A stretch of 64,000 nucleotides of DNA. It comes from Clitoria ternatea (taxonomy: Eukaryota; Streptophyta; Magnoliopsida; Fabales; Fabaceae). Made by a program: the position numbers and the translations under genes. Below, in pieces: positions 52,201 to 60,936 of this stretch. The notes under the pieces are model-generated. The model searched no databases and had not been told where the DNA came from. It was given only the letters and a program-made list of their open reading frames with translations. The DNA lies in NCBI GenBank assembly GCA_037962975.1, contig CM075669.1, forward strand, positions 115,894,501 through 115,958,500. Reading direction: 5' to 3'. Numbering within the stretch: position 1 is the first letter of the stretch; each line of letters starts with the position of its first letter.

Positions 52201-55200
52201 ACTCAAATATGGTAACGGCTTTGGGTGTTTGAAGAGCCCCAATGTGTCTATCCTCTCCTCTATTCACCTTCCTATTGAACAATCATACTGTTAAAATCCA
52301 ATTGCAAGATATGAGACTTACATCTTACATTGTCTTACGTTAGATAAATGAGATTTGGGTGGCTTATAAGGCCTTGGGTCCCTAACTACTACAACAGCTA
52401 ACTTTTATGGTGTAGTTTCCCCATGGTTCTGGATGTTGCTGGCGTTATCAATGTAGTCCAGTCTTCTTATTTTAACTATCTCTCATTGTAAATTTTAGAT
52501 CCAAGCCCAATGTTAGCCAGAAGAAAATTAATGTTTGCATTTCACAATATTATTTTCCTTATCGTTTTACATTCATTTTGAACTCATCACATTCATGTTG
52601 AATGATTAATATACACAGATGCAGCTGCCCTTCATTTCCTTCTATGGCAAGTTACATTTATTTGATTTGTTTGATTAGATAATGATTCCTTTTTAACTGA
52701 TATTCCTTGGAGAGCATCAGCTATTGTGTGCTCCTTAGATAATGTGATGAGCTTTTGTCTTCTAACATTTGATTACCAGGATATCGCTGGTACCTTGGCC
52801 ACAGAGGAGGCTGAAGATGCAGCACAAGTAGCAAAGCTACGTTCAGCTCTTGAATCTGTTGATCATAAAAGAAGAAAGGTGCCTTATTTTTCCTTCAACT
52901 ATTAAATGATTATGATGCAACCAAGGTTGCTAAAATCAGGACTTCACTTTGAATTGGGAGTTTTTGGTGGGTTAAAAAATCACAAATCGTAAATAAAATC
53001 ACAAGATTTTATTGAATTATACCTGTAAATGTTTAGATGCATATAAATTAAAACCGTTATTCAAAAGCCGTAAATCTATTCAAAAGTTTCTTAAACTTGC
53101 ATGAAACCATTCAAAGTTCATAACATAACTTATAAAGTTGGTCTTAAGTCGTAACTCATAATAACTCCAAACACAACAAACAACAATACAAACATATCTG
53201 AAGCATAATCCTAGAATTTATATGTCTAATCTAACAAATTGAACACATTCATAATCATGAGGGAGAAGGATAAGAAAGAATGGAGAAAGAAGGAGGTTTG
53301 GGAGTGAGAAGAAGCCTGAAGCTTCGAAGGAGGAAGGAGTCTGCGCCACTCAGACTGTGCAAAGGTCAGAACTGTACAACGGTGGCAACTCGAAGGTCCA
53401 AACTCAGAAGACTTGAAGGAGGCAAGGAGGAAGGGGAGAATAGGCTGTGCGAAGGTAATCTCGAAAACAGGTTGTGTGATGCTGTTTGGGTCACACATGA
53501 AATGGGCCTTTATTGGAATTGGAAGTTTCCACTTTCAATGATTTTTGTGATTTTGATTGCAATTTTGCTGATCACATACTCATGTGCGATTCCAGGCATG
53601 ATTTGAATCACTGGATGCTCCCAATTCCCAAGATCATAGTATCGTGTGATTTTACGCTTTTGGTTGCCATTTTGTCAACCTTGCCCGTGATAACGAAAAC
53701 GTGATTCTTCAACAAAACCCCACTAAGAATGGATTGCAACCCCTCAGAACCTCCAGAACACCACAAACAGTCATAAGACCAACTGGACTTTTCTCAGAAC
53801 TGAAAAACACCTTGCCCCTAAACATGTGCCATCTGCTGCCAACATTGGTCCTTTGGGATTCCACACAAAAACGCCTAAAAAGGAACTTTCACCAGTTTTG
53901 AGGTTTTCTTCAAGATCTAGCCATCCAAAAAAAAATTCATCCCTCCAGCAGCCTTGGTTGACCTCTAAAGTTGCTGGTAGAGGTTTTTTTTTTCCTGTTT
54001 TTGTTTTGGAAAAGATGGCTGCTGAAGGAAGAGGCTCCTAAAGATGGATCCTAGCCCTAGTAACCATTGATACCAATTGATAAAAACATTGGGTGAACCA
54101 CCACATCCCTTGTAGTTGGAGAGCCCAAAGCCTTGCAAACCCCACAATATAATCTCATATTTGCAAAGTTCCCGTTGAGAATGAGGAAACAGAGAGGCAT
54201 TGGATGAATTCCGTGTGTTTGAATACACAACGGTTTAACATATTTATAATAATGAAATAATAAATATAGGATCATAATACAATTATATACAATCAATCCT
54301 AATCAATCTACAATATTCTAACACTCCCCCTTAAGCTGGAGCATATAAATCATATGCGCCAAGCTTGTCACATATGTACTTAATACGAGGACCCCTAAGA
54401 GACTTTGTGAGAACATATGCCAATTGATCATTGAAATTTACAAATTTTGTAACGATGTCCCCTGATACAATCTTTTCTATGATGAAATTGCAATCTACTT
54501 CAATGTGTTTGGTCCTCTCATGAAACACTGGATTAGAAGAGATGTGCAATGCTGCTTGATTATCACAAATGAGTGTCATTGGTGTAGTTTCCCCAAATTT
54601 TAGTTCTTCAAGCAACTGTTTGAGCCATATGAGCTCACATGTAGCCAAAGCCATGGCTCGGTACTCCGCTTCTACACTTGACCAGGCTACAACACTTTGC
54701 TTCTTACTTTTCCAAGAAACCAAGTTATCCCCAAGGAACACACAATAGCCCGAAGTAGACCTTCTGTCAATAAGAGATTCTGCCCAGTCAGCATCTGAAT
54801 ATCCAGTTACTCTCATATGACTCTTGTCTTCATACAAGAGCCCTTTTCCTGGTGCCCCTTTGATATATTTTAAGATGCGGACGATTGCATCCCAGTGACC
54901 TTCACAAGGAGAGTTGAGAAATTGACTTACTACACTGACGACAAAGGAAATTTCAGGATGTGTGACAGTAAGATAATTTAGCTTTCCAACTAGTCATTCT
55001 ATATCTCTCTGGATCTGAGAAAGGCTCCCCCTGTTCTGGCATAAGCTTAATGTTGGGATCCATAAGAGTATCTACCGGTTTGGCCCCCATCAAGCCGGTT
55101 TTCTCCAAAATATCCATCGCATACTTTCGTTGAGAAATCACAATTCCTGATCTAGATTGTGCCACCTTTATCCCCAAGAAGTAGCGAAGTCTTCCAAGAT

Positions 55201-58200
55201 CTTTCGTCTAGAAGTGATGATGTAAATGTTGTTTTAAGAGAGTAATGCCAGTGTGATCGCTGCCTGTGATAACAATGTCGTCAACATACACAATCAAGTA
55301 AACACACCCAGAGGTAGAATGTCGATAAAAAATAGAATGATCCGCCTCACTCCGAGTCATGCCAAATTCTTTTACCACAGTGCTGAATCTGCCAAACCAT
55401 GCTCTTGGGGATTGTTTAAGACCATAAAGGGACTTCCGAAGTCGGTAAACTGATCCTGAACACTCCCCCTGAGCAACAAACCAGGTGGTTGCTCCATATA
55501 TACTTCTTCAGTTAGATCACCGTGGAGGAAGGCATTCTTGATATCTAACTGGTAGAGGGGCCAATGACGGATGGCAGCGATGGAGAGAAATAGGCGGACA
55601 GAGGCCATCTTAGCCACCCGGGAGAAAGTATCATCATAATCAAGGCCAAAAATCTTAATATAGCCTTTGGCCACTAAGCGAGCCTTCAACCGATCAACAG
55701 AACCGTCTGGGCCAATTTTGACTGTGTAGACCCACCTACATCCTTGTCTTACTAGAGGGAAGAGGAACCAGATCCCAAGTTCCACTGCTTTGTAGTGCAC
55801 TCATTTCCTCAAGCATGGCCTGTCGCCATCCATGATGAGATAAAGTTTCACCTACATTTTTAGGAATGGCAACAGAAGACAAAGAAGACACACCTATATA
55901 ATGGGAACGGAACAAACGATGATAAGACAAAGCAACATAGTGAGGAGAAGGATTACGAGTGGAACGAATACCTTTGCGGAGAGCAATAGGAATATCACTA
56001 TCGGGGGACGAACCTGGAGGAGACGGAAGAATTAGCTCCAAAGGTAAGTCAGATGAGACTTCATCGGGAGGAACCTGCAAAGTAGGATGGGGCCGATGGT
56101 GGTATACCTGAAGAGGACGAGGTGGATCGGTTGGGACATCTATGACCTTAGGAGACTGAAGTATAACCTGCAAGGGAGAAACAGAAGCAGGAACAGGACG
56201 AGACGCAGAGTTGTTCTGTAAAATAGGGACAAGACTCAAAAAAGGTAACATTAGCAGAAACAAGGTAATGATGAAGACTAGGAGAGTAACATTTGTAACC
56301 TTTTTGAGACCTTGTATAACCAAGAAACACACATTTAGTAGCCCGGGTAGAAAGTTTCTCCGCTTTCTTCTTCCCGTCTGTCGTGTCCATCTCTTTGACC
56401 ACCTGTTCCGGTACTCTAGAACCGCCTCTGTTCCTGTTCCAAGTTTCCGGTGGCGTTTTCGGCCACCACCCCCGGGATCGGAACCGCCCCCCAGATCGGC
56501 TAAACCCCAGAAGCCCACCCCCGAAGGCCGCCGCACGCGCTCCCACGCGCGACATCTCTGTCCGTGGATTTCACTCTCCTGGCCGCGTCTCCACCGGCGC
56601 GTGGTGGCTCTATTCCGGCTCCGGCTGGCACTAATCAACTCGCCTCTCTCTACTTTTAGATTCTGCTCTCATTTGTCTGTTTTGGACATCGTTTGACGCT
56701 GTTCAAGTCCGTTTTGCTCCGCTGTGTGTGATTTTCTCTCTCATCTGATGGCTACCCCTGCCGTAGCGAAGACTGATCCTCCTATTACCGGTCCTCTTAG
56801 TGTTCTCAATACCCTACATGCTGAAAAATTTAATGGCACCAACCATGCCACATGGGCGTCCGACGTTAAACTTTGGTTTAAGGGTCTTGATCACCTTACT
56901 ACCAAAGAAGACACTATTGCTGCTAATGACCGTCTTAAATGGAGCGATACCATGTTGAGAATGAGGAAACCGAGAGGCATTGGATGAATTCCGTGTGTTT
57001 GAATACACAACGGGTTAACATATTTATAATAATGAAATAATAAATACAGGATCATAATACAATCATATACAATCAATCCTAATCAATTTACAATATTCTA
57101 ACAGTTCCAATGTCGAACTCAAGTCTCATCTTGCCATTATCCTAACATCATACCACACTCCACAACAATAGCACCTGTTCTGGCTGGTTATGTACTAGTG
57201 CCTTTGAATGTCTCTGATGAACATTTCAAGGCTGGCATCACTGCTCACACCCTTGTTTTTTATGAGTGACATGGTGAAAGACTTTATACCATATTAGAAA
57301 ATAAACTAGGTCTAACTTCCAAAAGCTAACTCATGAAATGATGATTCCCTCTAGCTTTATAAGGAGTGTTCAATTCATATTTCTACTCAAATGTGGAACA
57401 TTTTATGATTATCCAATATTAATTTCCATTTCCACTCCCAATCATTTCTCATGTCATTTGAATTTTAAAAAATATTTCTAAAAGTATTGAATTCTAACCA
57501 TTTTGAATATGTAGAAATAATATTCTTGTTATATTCATGAGAATTTAGTGATATGCCTTAACAAAGAGCAAAGAGCCTTTTTAGTAGTCTTCTTCAGTTT
57601 TATTTATTATCCATCAAAGAAATTTCTGTTGTAGTGGAATGTTATAATATGAAATCCTATTCAATGAAATGAATTGTTTTAGTGTGGAGCAACACAAAAA
57701 TGCTGTCCAACTAAATAAAAACTGCATTGGCAGACAAACTTCACCAAAATTCTTGCATTTTGCTCCATTGGATTGGCAGCCATTAAAATATTTTTGTAAT
57801 GCTTGTTGGTCTGAAGAGATTTCTCATATTTGATTTCCTATAAAAGAGGTAGTCTTGGGTGGAAGTTCCGTCTATATTTTATATCTTTTATTAAAAATGG
57901 ATAGTTGTTCTTATTTACTTGAGCCCCCTCTGGGGTGGTTGCAAGCTTTTGTTTTTAAAATGCAAGTTTGAAAATAAAACTTATTTAAGCTCAATAAATT
58001 TAGTTCCTTTTAATACATTTTCAAAAGAGTTTCGAAGTTACATTTCAAAACCATAAAATTTGGTTTTGGGTTTTCAGTTTTCAAACTATCATTTTTATTT
58101 TCAAAAAACTGAAAACTAAATACTACCCCAAGCAGGGCCTTTATTTGTATTCTTTGGTTTATGTTCATATATTATCTATTGTCACAATGGTACTTTTGCA

Positions 58201-59307
58201 TTGATTTTGGTAAGATCAGGTTCTAAAAGCAAATTTTAGAAAGGATATCTTAAATTAATTTCTATTTATCATAAACTTACATTGATTTCTTCATTTTTTT
58301 TAATCAGATTCTGCAACAAGTGAAAAGTGATGTAGCTTTATTGACCTTAGAAAATGGTGGTTCCCCTATTCAAAATCCTTCTACCGCAGCAGAAGATGCA
58401 CGATTAGCATCTCTTATTTCACTTGATGCCATATTAAAGCAAATCAAGGTTCTTATATTATTGTTCAAATCTATTTTCGGTAGTGTACTGATTGGATATT
58501 GTTAATAATTCAAGGTATTATTTAAACAGGATATAACAAGACCTTCTATAAATGTCTTGAGCAAAAGTAAGAAAAAAACGATGCTTGCTTCTCTTGATGA
58601 ACTCACAGAACAGATGCCTTCGCTTCTTGAAATTGATCATCCATGTGCCCAGCGGCACATTGCAGATGCTCGCCACATGATTGAGGTATTCAAATTGTTA
58701 AGTCCAATGTTTACTCTCTCATCTACTGTTTGAATTGGTGACACTTCAAATAGTCATCAATGCTGAATATAACACCACTGTCTGCTCTGCTGTTTGGGAC
58801 CATGGCTGAATTAAATACTAAACTCATGAAAATTAATTTTGTTTCTTATCTTCTATTATGATACAGTCAATTCCTGAAGAAGATGATCGCATCCAAGATC
58901 TATCTCATGGTCTGAGACCATCCACAGATCTGGGCTCTGGATCTGAAATTGATGTGGCACAATGGAATGTGCTCCAGTTTAATACGGGCTCCGCCTCACC
59001 ATTTATAATAAAATGTGGCGCAAACTCTAATTCAGAACTAGTCATTAAAGCAGATGCACGAGTTCAGGAACCTAAAGGTGGGGAAATTGTGAGGGTTGCC
59101 CCTAGACCCTCCGTTTTGGAAAATATGAGTTTGGAAGAAATGAAGCAAGTTTTTGGTGAACTACCTGAAGCTCTAAGCTTGCTTGCTCTAGCAAGGACAG
59201 AAGATGGCACTAGGGCACGGTACTCGAGATTATATAGGACCTTAGCTACGAAGGTTACATCACTTAAAGATTTGGTTAATGAGCTCGAAAAAGGGGGTAA
59301 GATATGA
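28284..59307 (+). CDS. KAC1: KAC-type kinesin-like protein (KIN-14 family), 23 coding exons, 1283 codons
   Basis: Exons: 28284-28499, 29696-29819, 30950-31036, 31210-31380, 31485-31591, 31833-31964, 32085-32263, 32787-32948, 34069-34160, 35875-36026, 36210-36383, 36949-37095, 37694-37876, 38342-38413, 38836-38891, 38968-39193, 40521-40712, 40861-41052, 48856-49206, 52780-52878, 58308-58448, 58530-58685, 58867-59307. All introns are GT-AG, every junction keeps frame, and the sum is 3852 bases. The ATG context is AACAATGGC. The protein has a short coiled coil (about 70-120), a kinesin motor (about 143-465), coiled coils (about 474-680) and a long conserved C-terminal region (about 770-1283) containing LLMLVLAAVIKAGASREHEI and ending near LKDLVNELEKG. 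Order and length match Arabidopsis KAC1/KAC2 (KCA1/KCA2, about 1270 residues), which act in actin-based chloroplast movement. KAC1 versus KAC2 orthology is not resolved. Confidence 0.95.
30290..30573 (-). mobile_element. TIR-type element fragment in intron 2
   Basis: The reverse complement starts CCAAGGTTGACAAAATCGGG and follows 52921 onward for about 290 bases, including CACTTTGAATTGG, AATCACAAATCGTA and CTTAAACTTGCAT. Only one terminus is visible; the left boundary is where similarity fades. Confidence 0.7.
32419..32460. repeat. (TA)n(TG)n microsatellite in intron 7
   Basis: An alternating TA run is followed by GTGTGTGTATGTATGCATGTATG. No other feature is seen in this intron. Confidence 0.9.
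33538..33882 (+). mobile_element. Complete TRIM retroelement in intron 8
   Basis: Two 105-bp LTRs (33538-33642, 33778-33882) begin TGTTGGAAGTC and end CCTTTAA(T/C)A. The primer-binding site TGGTATCAGAGC for initiator Met-tRNA follows the first LTR at 33643, and the purine run GGAGGGGGCG precedes the second. The internal part is only about 135 bp and non-coding. A perfect duplication TGTAT lies at 33533-33537 and 33883-33887. The LTRs differ at about 9 of 105 positions. This is a terminal-repeat retrotransposon in miniature, in sense orientation to the gene. Confidence 0.95.
34827..35519 (+). mobile_element. TRIM chain with four LTRs and three internals in intron 9
   Basis: Same family as the TRIM in intron 8. 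LTRs are at 34827-34918 (small deletion), 35031-35135, 35248-35302 (central half deleted) and 35415-35519. Each of the first three is followed by a TGGTATC-type primer-binding site and an internal segment of about 112 bp ending in GG(A/G)GGGGG(C/T)GTG. The whole chain has a single duplication ATTTT (34822-34826 and 35520-35524). It therefore entered or grew as one unit and was not built from separate insertions. Confidence 0.93.
41083..41340 (+). mobile_element. Probable copia-type solo LTR or LTR fragment in intron 18
   Basis: Starts TGCTAGAATC, ends AAAACTTCA, with the AGAATAAATAGGG TATA-like block and the CT-rich end typical of short copia LTRs. It lies only 30 bases past the exon 18 donor. 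No convincing duplication is visible, so the boundaries are tentative. Confidence 0.5.
41345..41828 (-). mobile_element. TRIM-like chain of a second family in intron 18
   Basis: Minus-oriented. LTR-like units at about 41355-41471 and 41549-41676 end (plus strand) in GTGAGACTTCAACA-type words and start TCTTAAATT. The spacer has CCTAGGAATGGATAT, AATGTGGGATTTACAAC and, on the minus strand near 41805, a TGGTATCACTATCAGAGC primer-binding-like site. A partial third LTR ends at 41828 where another repeat begins. The same family recurs at 42627-44172 and 47405-47511. Confidence 0.65.
41829..42626. other. Mixed repeat scraps in intron 18
   Basis: It opens with about 120 bases resembling the CCAAGGTTG...AAAATC TIR family (GTTGTCAAAATCACG near 41832). 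It then has a dispersed-repeat phrase (AATGGCGGAGCTAGACATTT near 42138) and a G-rich run at 42449-42470. There is no coding potential. Confidence 0.45.
42627..44172 (-). mobile_element. Second-family TRIM copy split by a hAT-like element
   Basis: The left LTR is about 42627-42746, the internal part 42747-42754 plus 43936-44060, and the right LTR about 44064-44172. Both LTRs carry (C/T)TTAAATTTG, ATAGGAT(A/G)AGGATTATCC and GTCAATGTG(A/G)GACTT. The split is explained by the 1173-bp TIR element at 42755-43927. No clean duplication was found outside the LTRs. Confidence 0.65.
42755..43927. mobile_element. Non-autonomous hAT-like TIR element nested in a TRIM
   Basis: The termini are TAGTGTTATT at the left and the complement AATAACACTA at the right, with inverted similarity continuing inward (ATAGCGG versus CCGCCATAACGG). 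The flanks ATTCCCTC (42747-42754) and ATCCCCTC (43928-43935) form an 8-bp duplication with one mismatch, the length expected for hAT elements. The interior is A-rich then GC-richer, with open frames but no transposase motifs. Confidence 0.8.
44217..44560 (+). pseudogene. Copia reverse-transcriptase fragment in intron 18
   Basis: Reads RCRWVYIIKIGLDG, KAQLMAKGYT, a stop, FGLDYGETFPPVAKM, then FQLDIKNGFFHDDLIEEVYM, the N-terminal half of copia RT up to the LDIKNAFLHG-type block. It breaks off before the YVDD motif. It belongs to the same family as the minus-strand element at 54173-57103. Confidence 0.85.
44880..46267 (+). pseudogene. 5'-truncated copia RT-RNase H in intron 18
   Basis: Begins inside RT (VDKGFHQQHGFDFTETFSPV), continues through LDVNNAFLNGILHEEVYM, the palm motif LLVYVDDIIITG near 45310 and FLGIEVKHLSNGSLLL, then RNase H with QAYCDFDWAADPDDRRST and KKQSVVARSTTEAKYRSMA. 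The largest clean frame is 45064-45975. A stop at 45973-45975 and a frameshift precede the last part (SRTKHLELD, then SQDQLANALTKALSP). There is no gag, protease or integrase, so the element is truncated at its 5' side. Wording is close to the Ale/Retrofit branch (inference). Confidence 0.9.
46280..46489 (+). repeat. 3' LTR of the truncated copia element
   Basis: The purine run TTGAGGGGAG is followed by TGTAGAAGGGACTAG. A TATATATAAATAG block lies at about 46368-46380 and a CT-rich end runs to about 46489. The right end is approximate because the expected CA terminus is not clear. Confidence 0.7.
46500..47400 (-). repeat. Dispersed gypsy-LTR-like repeat, second copy
   Basis: The reverse complement repeats phrases of 24590-24805 and 26433-26900: GGGCCTTGCATGACCATATT, CTTGTATAGTCACATAT, CACTTTTGGGCCATGTACC, GGGTGAAGCTTTAACAAGTC. 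This copy does not contain the 1.6-kb solo LTR, so it shows the uninterrupted arrangement around that insertion site. No coding content. Confidence 0.6.
47405..47511 (-). mobile_element. Solo LTR of the second TRIM-like family
   Basis: A single unit with CTAAAAGCTAGCTCATAGGA, ACCTTATATACTTTTAATTGG and TTAATGTGAGACCTTCAACA, matching the LTRs at 42627-42746 and 44064-44172. No internal part is attached. Confidence 0.65.
47520..48400 (+). pseudogene. Deleted copia fragment: integrase end joined to RNase H
   Basis: 47520-47620 reads HKGYRCLLADGKIYI and LFNELKFPLG, the end of a copia integrase region. After a Ser/Pro-rich stretch it jumps straight to RNase H (MGYSNADWASCPIDRRSTFG, SKTQSIVARSSAEVEY), with all of RT missing. 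Stops and shifts follow. The final GPRIDYICNKLGAYDLYAS block matches the family at 54173-57103. Confidence 0.85.
48402..48581 (+). repeat. 3' LTR of the deleted copia fragment
   Basis: The purine run CTTGAGGGGGAG is followed by TGTTGAGTTATG; the right end is CTCTTTTAACA. About 180 bp. It ends 274 bases before the exon 19 acceptor. Confidence 0.8.
49575..51885 (+). pseudogene. 5'-truncated copia element (integrase end, RT, RNase H) in intron 19
   Basis: Starts abruptly inside the integrase C-terminal region (LPDQVLGSKSPMEVL, then KCVFVGYSSTQKGYKCYHP). The linker is acidic. RT runs from about 50345 with GCKWVYTIKYRADGAIERYK, ARLVAKGFTQTYGVDYLETF and FDVKNVFLHGELEKEIYM. A frameshift at 50838-50842 separates the first RT part from a clean 348-codon frame (50839-51885) with LLVYVDDIILTGSD, FLGIEVAHSKKGIF, RNase H EAYTDADYTGSIIDRRSTTG and the final QQQLADILTKRLSS. 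No gag, protease or 5' LTR is present. One frameshift over the whole visible length makes this the best preserved pol in the window. Confidence 0.93.
51894..52132 (+). repeat. 3' LTR of the intron 19 copia element
   Basis: The purine run CTTGAGGGGGAAG precedes TGTGAGAAACAG. It contains a TATATATATATATATTC block (about 52052-52070) and CAATAAAA at 52083, a possible polyadenylation signal in sense orientation to the host gene. The right end is approximate. Confidence 0.65.
52921..53683 (+). mobile_element. TIR-type element in intron 20
   Basis: The termini are CCAAGGTTGCTAAAATC at the left and the complement ATTTTGTCAACCTTG at the right. The left 290 bases match the intron 2 fragment. The middle (53225-53470) is purine-rich, different from the ends. 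No transposase motif and no clear target duplication are present. It starts 42 bases past the exon 20 donor. Confidence 0.7.
53684..54167. other. Unassigned interval between two intron 20 insertions
   Basis: It contains an open stretch reading VPSAANIGPLGFHTKTPKKE near 53825-53884 that looks protein-like but that I cannot assign, and on the minus strand a TTGGTATCAATGG word near 54060 resembling a copia primer-binding site. It is the original neighbour of 57109 onward before the copia insertion. Confidence 0.35.
54331..56370 (-). pseudogene. Copia integrase end, RT and RNase H of the rearranged element
   Basis: Minus strand, right to left. The integrase C-terminal block TKCVFLGYTRSQKGYKCYSP lies near 56270-56335. 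A Pro/Ser-rich linker follows. RT reads GCRWVYTVKIGPDGSVDRLK, KARLVAKGYIKIFGLDYDDT and LDIKNAFLHGDLTEEVYMEQ (55800-55480). The YVDDIVITGSD palm is near 55265-55300 and FLGIKVAQSRSGIVISQ near 55130-55180. RNase H runs from 54837 with VTGYSDADWAESLIDRRSTS to LGAYDLYAPA at 54331. Stops or shifts occur near 55470, 55210, 54950 and 54840. Confidence 0.9.
56372..56952 (+). pseudogene. Inverted copia leader and gag fragment inside the rearranged element
   Basis: The plus strand carries a GC-rich leader (56400-56640) and a clean ATG at 56748 beginning MATPAVAKTDPPITGP. It continues through LHAEKFNGTNHATWASDVKL and WFKGLDHLTTKED, the N-terminal end of a copia gag. It stops where the right LTR begins, so the last codons of the open frame are LTR. 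The rest of gag, protease and most of integrase are missing. The fragment is antisense to the pol of the same element but sense to the kinesin gene. Confidence 0.8.
57109..58307. other. Rest of intron 20, no gene
   Basis: AT-rich intron sequence leading to the TAATCAG acceptor of exon 21. I see no element boundaries or coding potential. Confidence 0.6.
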
Positions 59308-60154
59308 GAACATGGCCTTTCAACGGCTATATGGTTCTTGAGCTGTGTCCAGTGGTTGATGTGCTAAACTGCTAATTCTCTTTGGGAGTTTGGTTAAGTG
59401 GTATTGTATTTATGGGGTAGGGCTTTGCTCAATTCATGGAAATTCCCTGAATGTACAATGTATTTATTACATGCTTACTCGTTATTATGTTTGTATGTAG
59501 TAGTAATTATTCAAGGATATTTTTCTAGCAGTTTTGCTGGGGGTAGATGCTTAATACGCAGTTTACCAGGTACACCGATTCAATTAACATATGCCAGTTT
59601 TATATCAGAATATGTAATATATTATTTTATATGTTATGTATCATAAAAAAATATTAACTATTAAATTTTTTATGAGATCAATGCTATAATAAGAAAAAAC
59701 ATTTAATTAATTAGAATATGAAAAGTGAAAAATTTACAAATAAAAATATTTTTTATTTTATTCTCATTTCAATTTTTAATTTTTTTTTATTTTATATATT
59801 TTGAAGAAAAAACAAATTAAAGAAAACACAATAAAATTAAAATAAATAAAGTTATTAACCAATGTTGAGTTTAATAAATAGATATATAAAATAAATATTC
59901 ACATCCAAATAATTTAAAACATATATATTGTAAAAGAAAAAAAAAATGAAAAGATGATTTTTATCATGATATTGATATATACAAATTATAATTAAAAAAT
60001 TGTAAGACTGATTAAGTAGTTAGGAAGTTAAAAGGGAAAGGAAAAGGAGAGTTACAAGTTTGAGTTTCTCCATCTTATATTTTTAATATATTTATAATTA
60101 AATGAATAAAATTTTGAATGAGAATTTTGTCAGTATGGATTGTACCTTCTTTTT

Positions 60155-60208
<54 letters not shown>

Positions 60209-60261
60209 TTCCTAGTTTGTACAATCAATGTACTAAAGAACTTTAAAAGGGAATTTTTTAA
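59308..60261 (+). other. Probable 3' UTR, then AT-rich flank with (TA)n run
   Basis: The first roughly 330 bases after the stop are of mixed composition, as expected for a 3' UTR, but I see no canonical AATAAA there, so the end cannot be set. From about 59640 the DNA is very AT-rich, with a (TA)n run at 60160-60206. Confidence 0.5.
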
Positions 60262-60270
60262 TTAAAATTA

Positions 60271-60589
60271 GGTTAAATATTTATTTCAGGTCTCTCATGT
60301 TTTGTGTTTGTGTTAAGTTAGACCCTTAAGTTTATTTTTTGTCAATTAAATCTCCTATGTTTAAAAATAGTTTTGGTTAGGTTCCGTTCTTTATCGTTAA
60401 CAGAGATTTGTTGTGTCATTGGTTTTGTTGATATGGTTATTTTACGTGTTAAATATTTATTAGTTGATGAGTAAATTTTAAAATTGAAAAGATACATTAA
60501 ATGATATTTGAATCCATCACCTAACGCATATTGGAACAACTATTGAAACATTAAACCACGTCTTTATTTGACCATATACATAACAAATG

Positions 60590-60629
<40 letters not shown>

Positions 60630-60927
60630 AGAACAATTTATATTTTTTCAGTGCTAGTTTAAATACAATATAAATGAAATGAGTGTGTATGATAAAGTAT
60701 ATTTATATTTTAATATGACTTAACACATCATATTATATATTTTTACACATGGAGTAATCATGTCATCACGGTTAAAGACACATCAGATTTTCGTTAGCAG
60801 AGTTAGCTAAAAGTGGGGTGACCTATTTGAAACAATTTTCAAACAGGGAACTTAATTGACAAAAAAATCTTAGAGGTTTAATTTGACGTAAACACGGAAC
60901 ATAAAGAACTGAAATAAGTATTTAGTC
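60271..60927. mobile_element. MULE-type MITE (657 bp) with 9-bp target duplication
   Basis: The termini GGTTAAATATTTATTTCAG and the complement GACTAAATACTTATTTCAG are the start of inverted repeats of roughly 100 bases or more (GTGTTTG/C, TTTTTTGTCAATTAA and similar blocks recur in order). A perfect 9-bp duplication TTAAAATTA lies at 60262-60270 and 60928-60936, the length used by Mutator-like elements. The interior holds a (TA)n run at about 60592-60626. There is no transposase. Confidence 0.9.
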
Positions 60928-60936
60928 TTAAAATTA

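Larger units (their letters stand above)
54173..57103 (-). mobile_element. Rearranged copia element, complete with LTRs, in intron 20
   Basis: Both LTRs are 151 bp (54173-54323, 56953-57103). They read TGTTAGAATATTG to CATTCTCAACA on the minus strand; the left copy has its terminal CA changed to CG. A perfect duplication GTTCC lies at 54168-54172 and 57104-57108. The LTRs differ at about 6 of 151 positions, so it is younger than the gypsy elements. The purine run CTTAAGGGGGAG (minus) adjoins the left LTR, and TGGTATC, the start of the usual initiator-tRNA site, adjoins the right LTR. Internally, pol (integrase end to RNase H) is on the minus strand but the gag piece (56372-56952) reads on the plus strand. 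The total of 2931 bp is well under full length. Confidence 0.92.

Noticed and set aside
56211..56696. 161-codon frame overlapping the integrase end of the rearranged copia element
   Set aside because: Its first part is the complement of the integrase C-terminal block and the rest is GC-rich leader; no independent protein evidence.
28284..59307. Possibility that the kinesin gene is a pseudogene broken by retrotransposons
   Set aside because: Every insertion lies inside an intron, and all 22 junctions keep the reading frame through to a stop at the expected place.
60160..60206. Long (TA)n run as a possible origin or matrix-attachment signal
   Set aside because: Simple microsatellite in AT-rich plant DNA; nothing else supports a special role.
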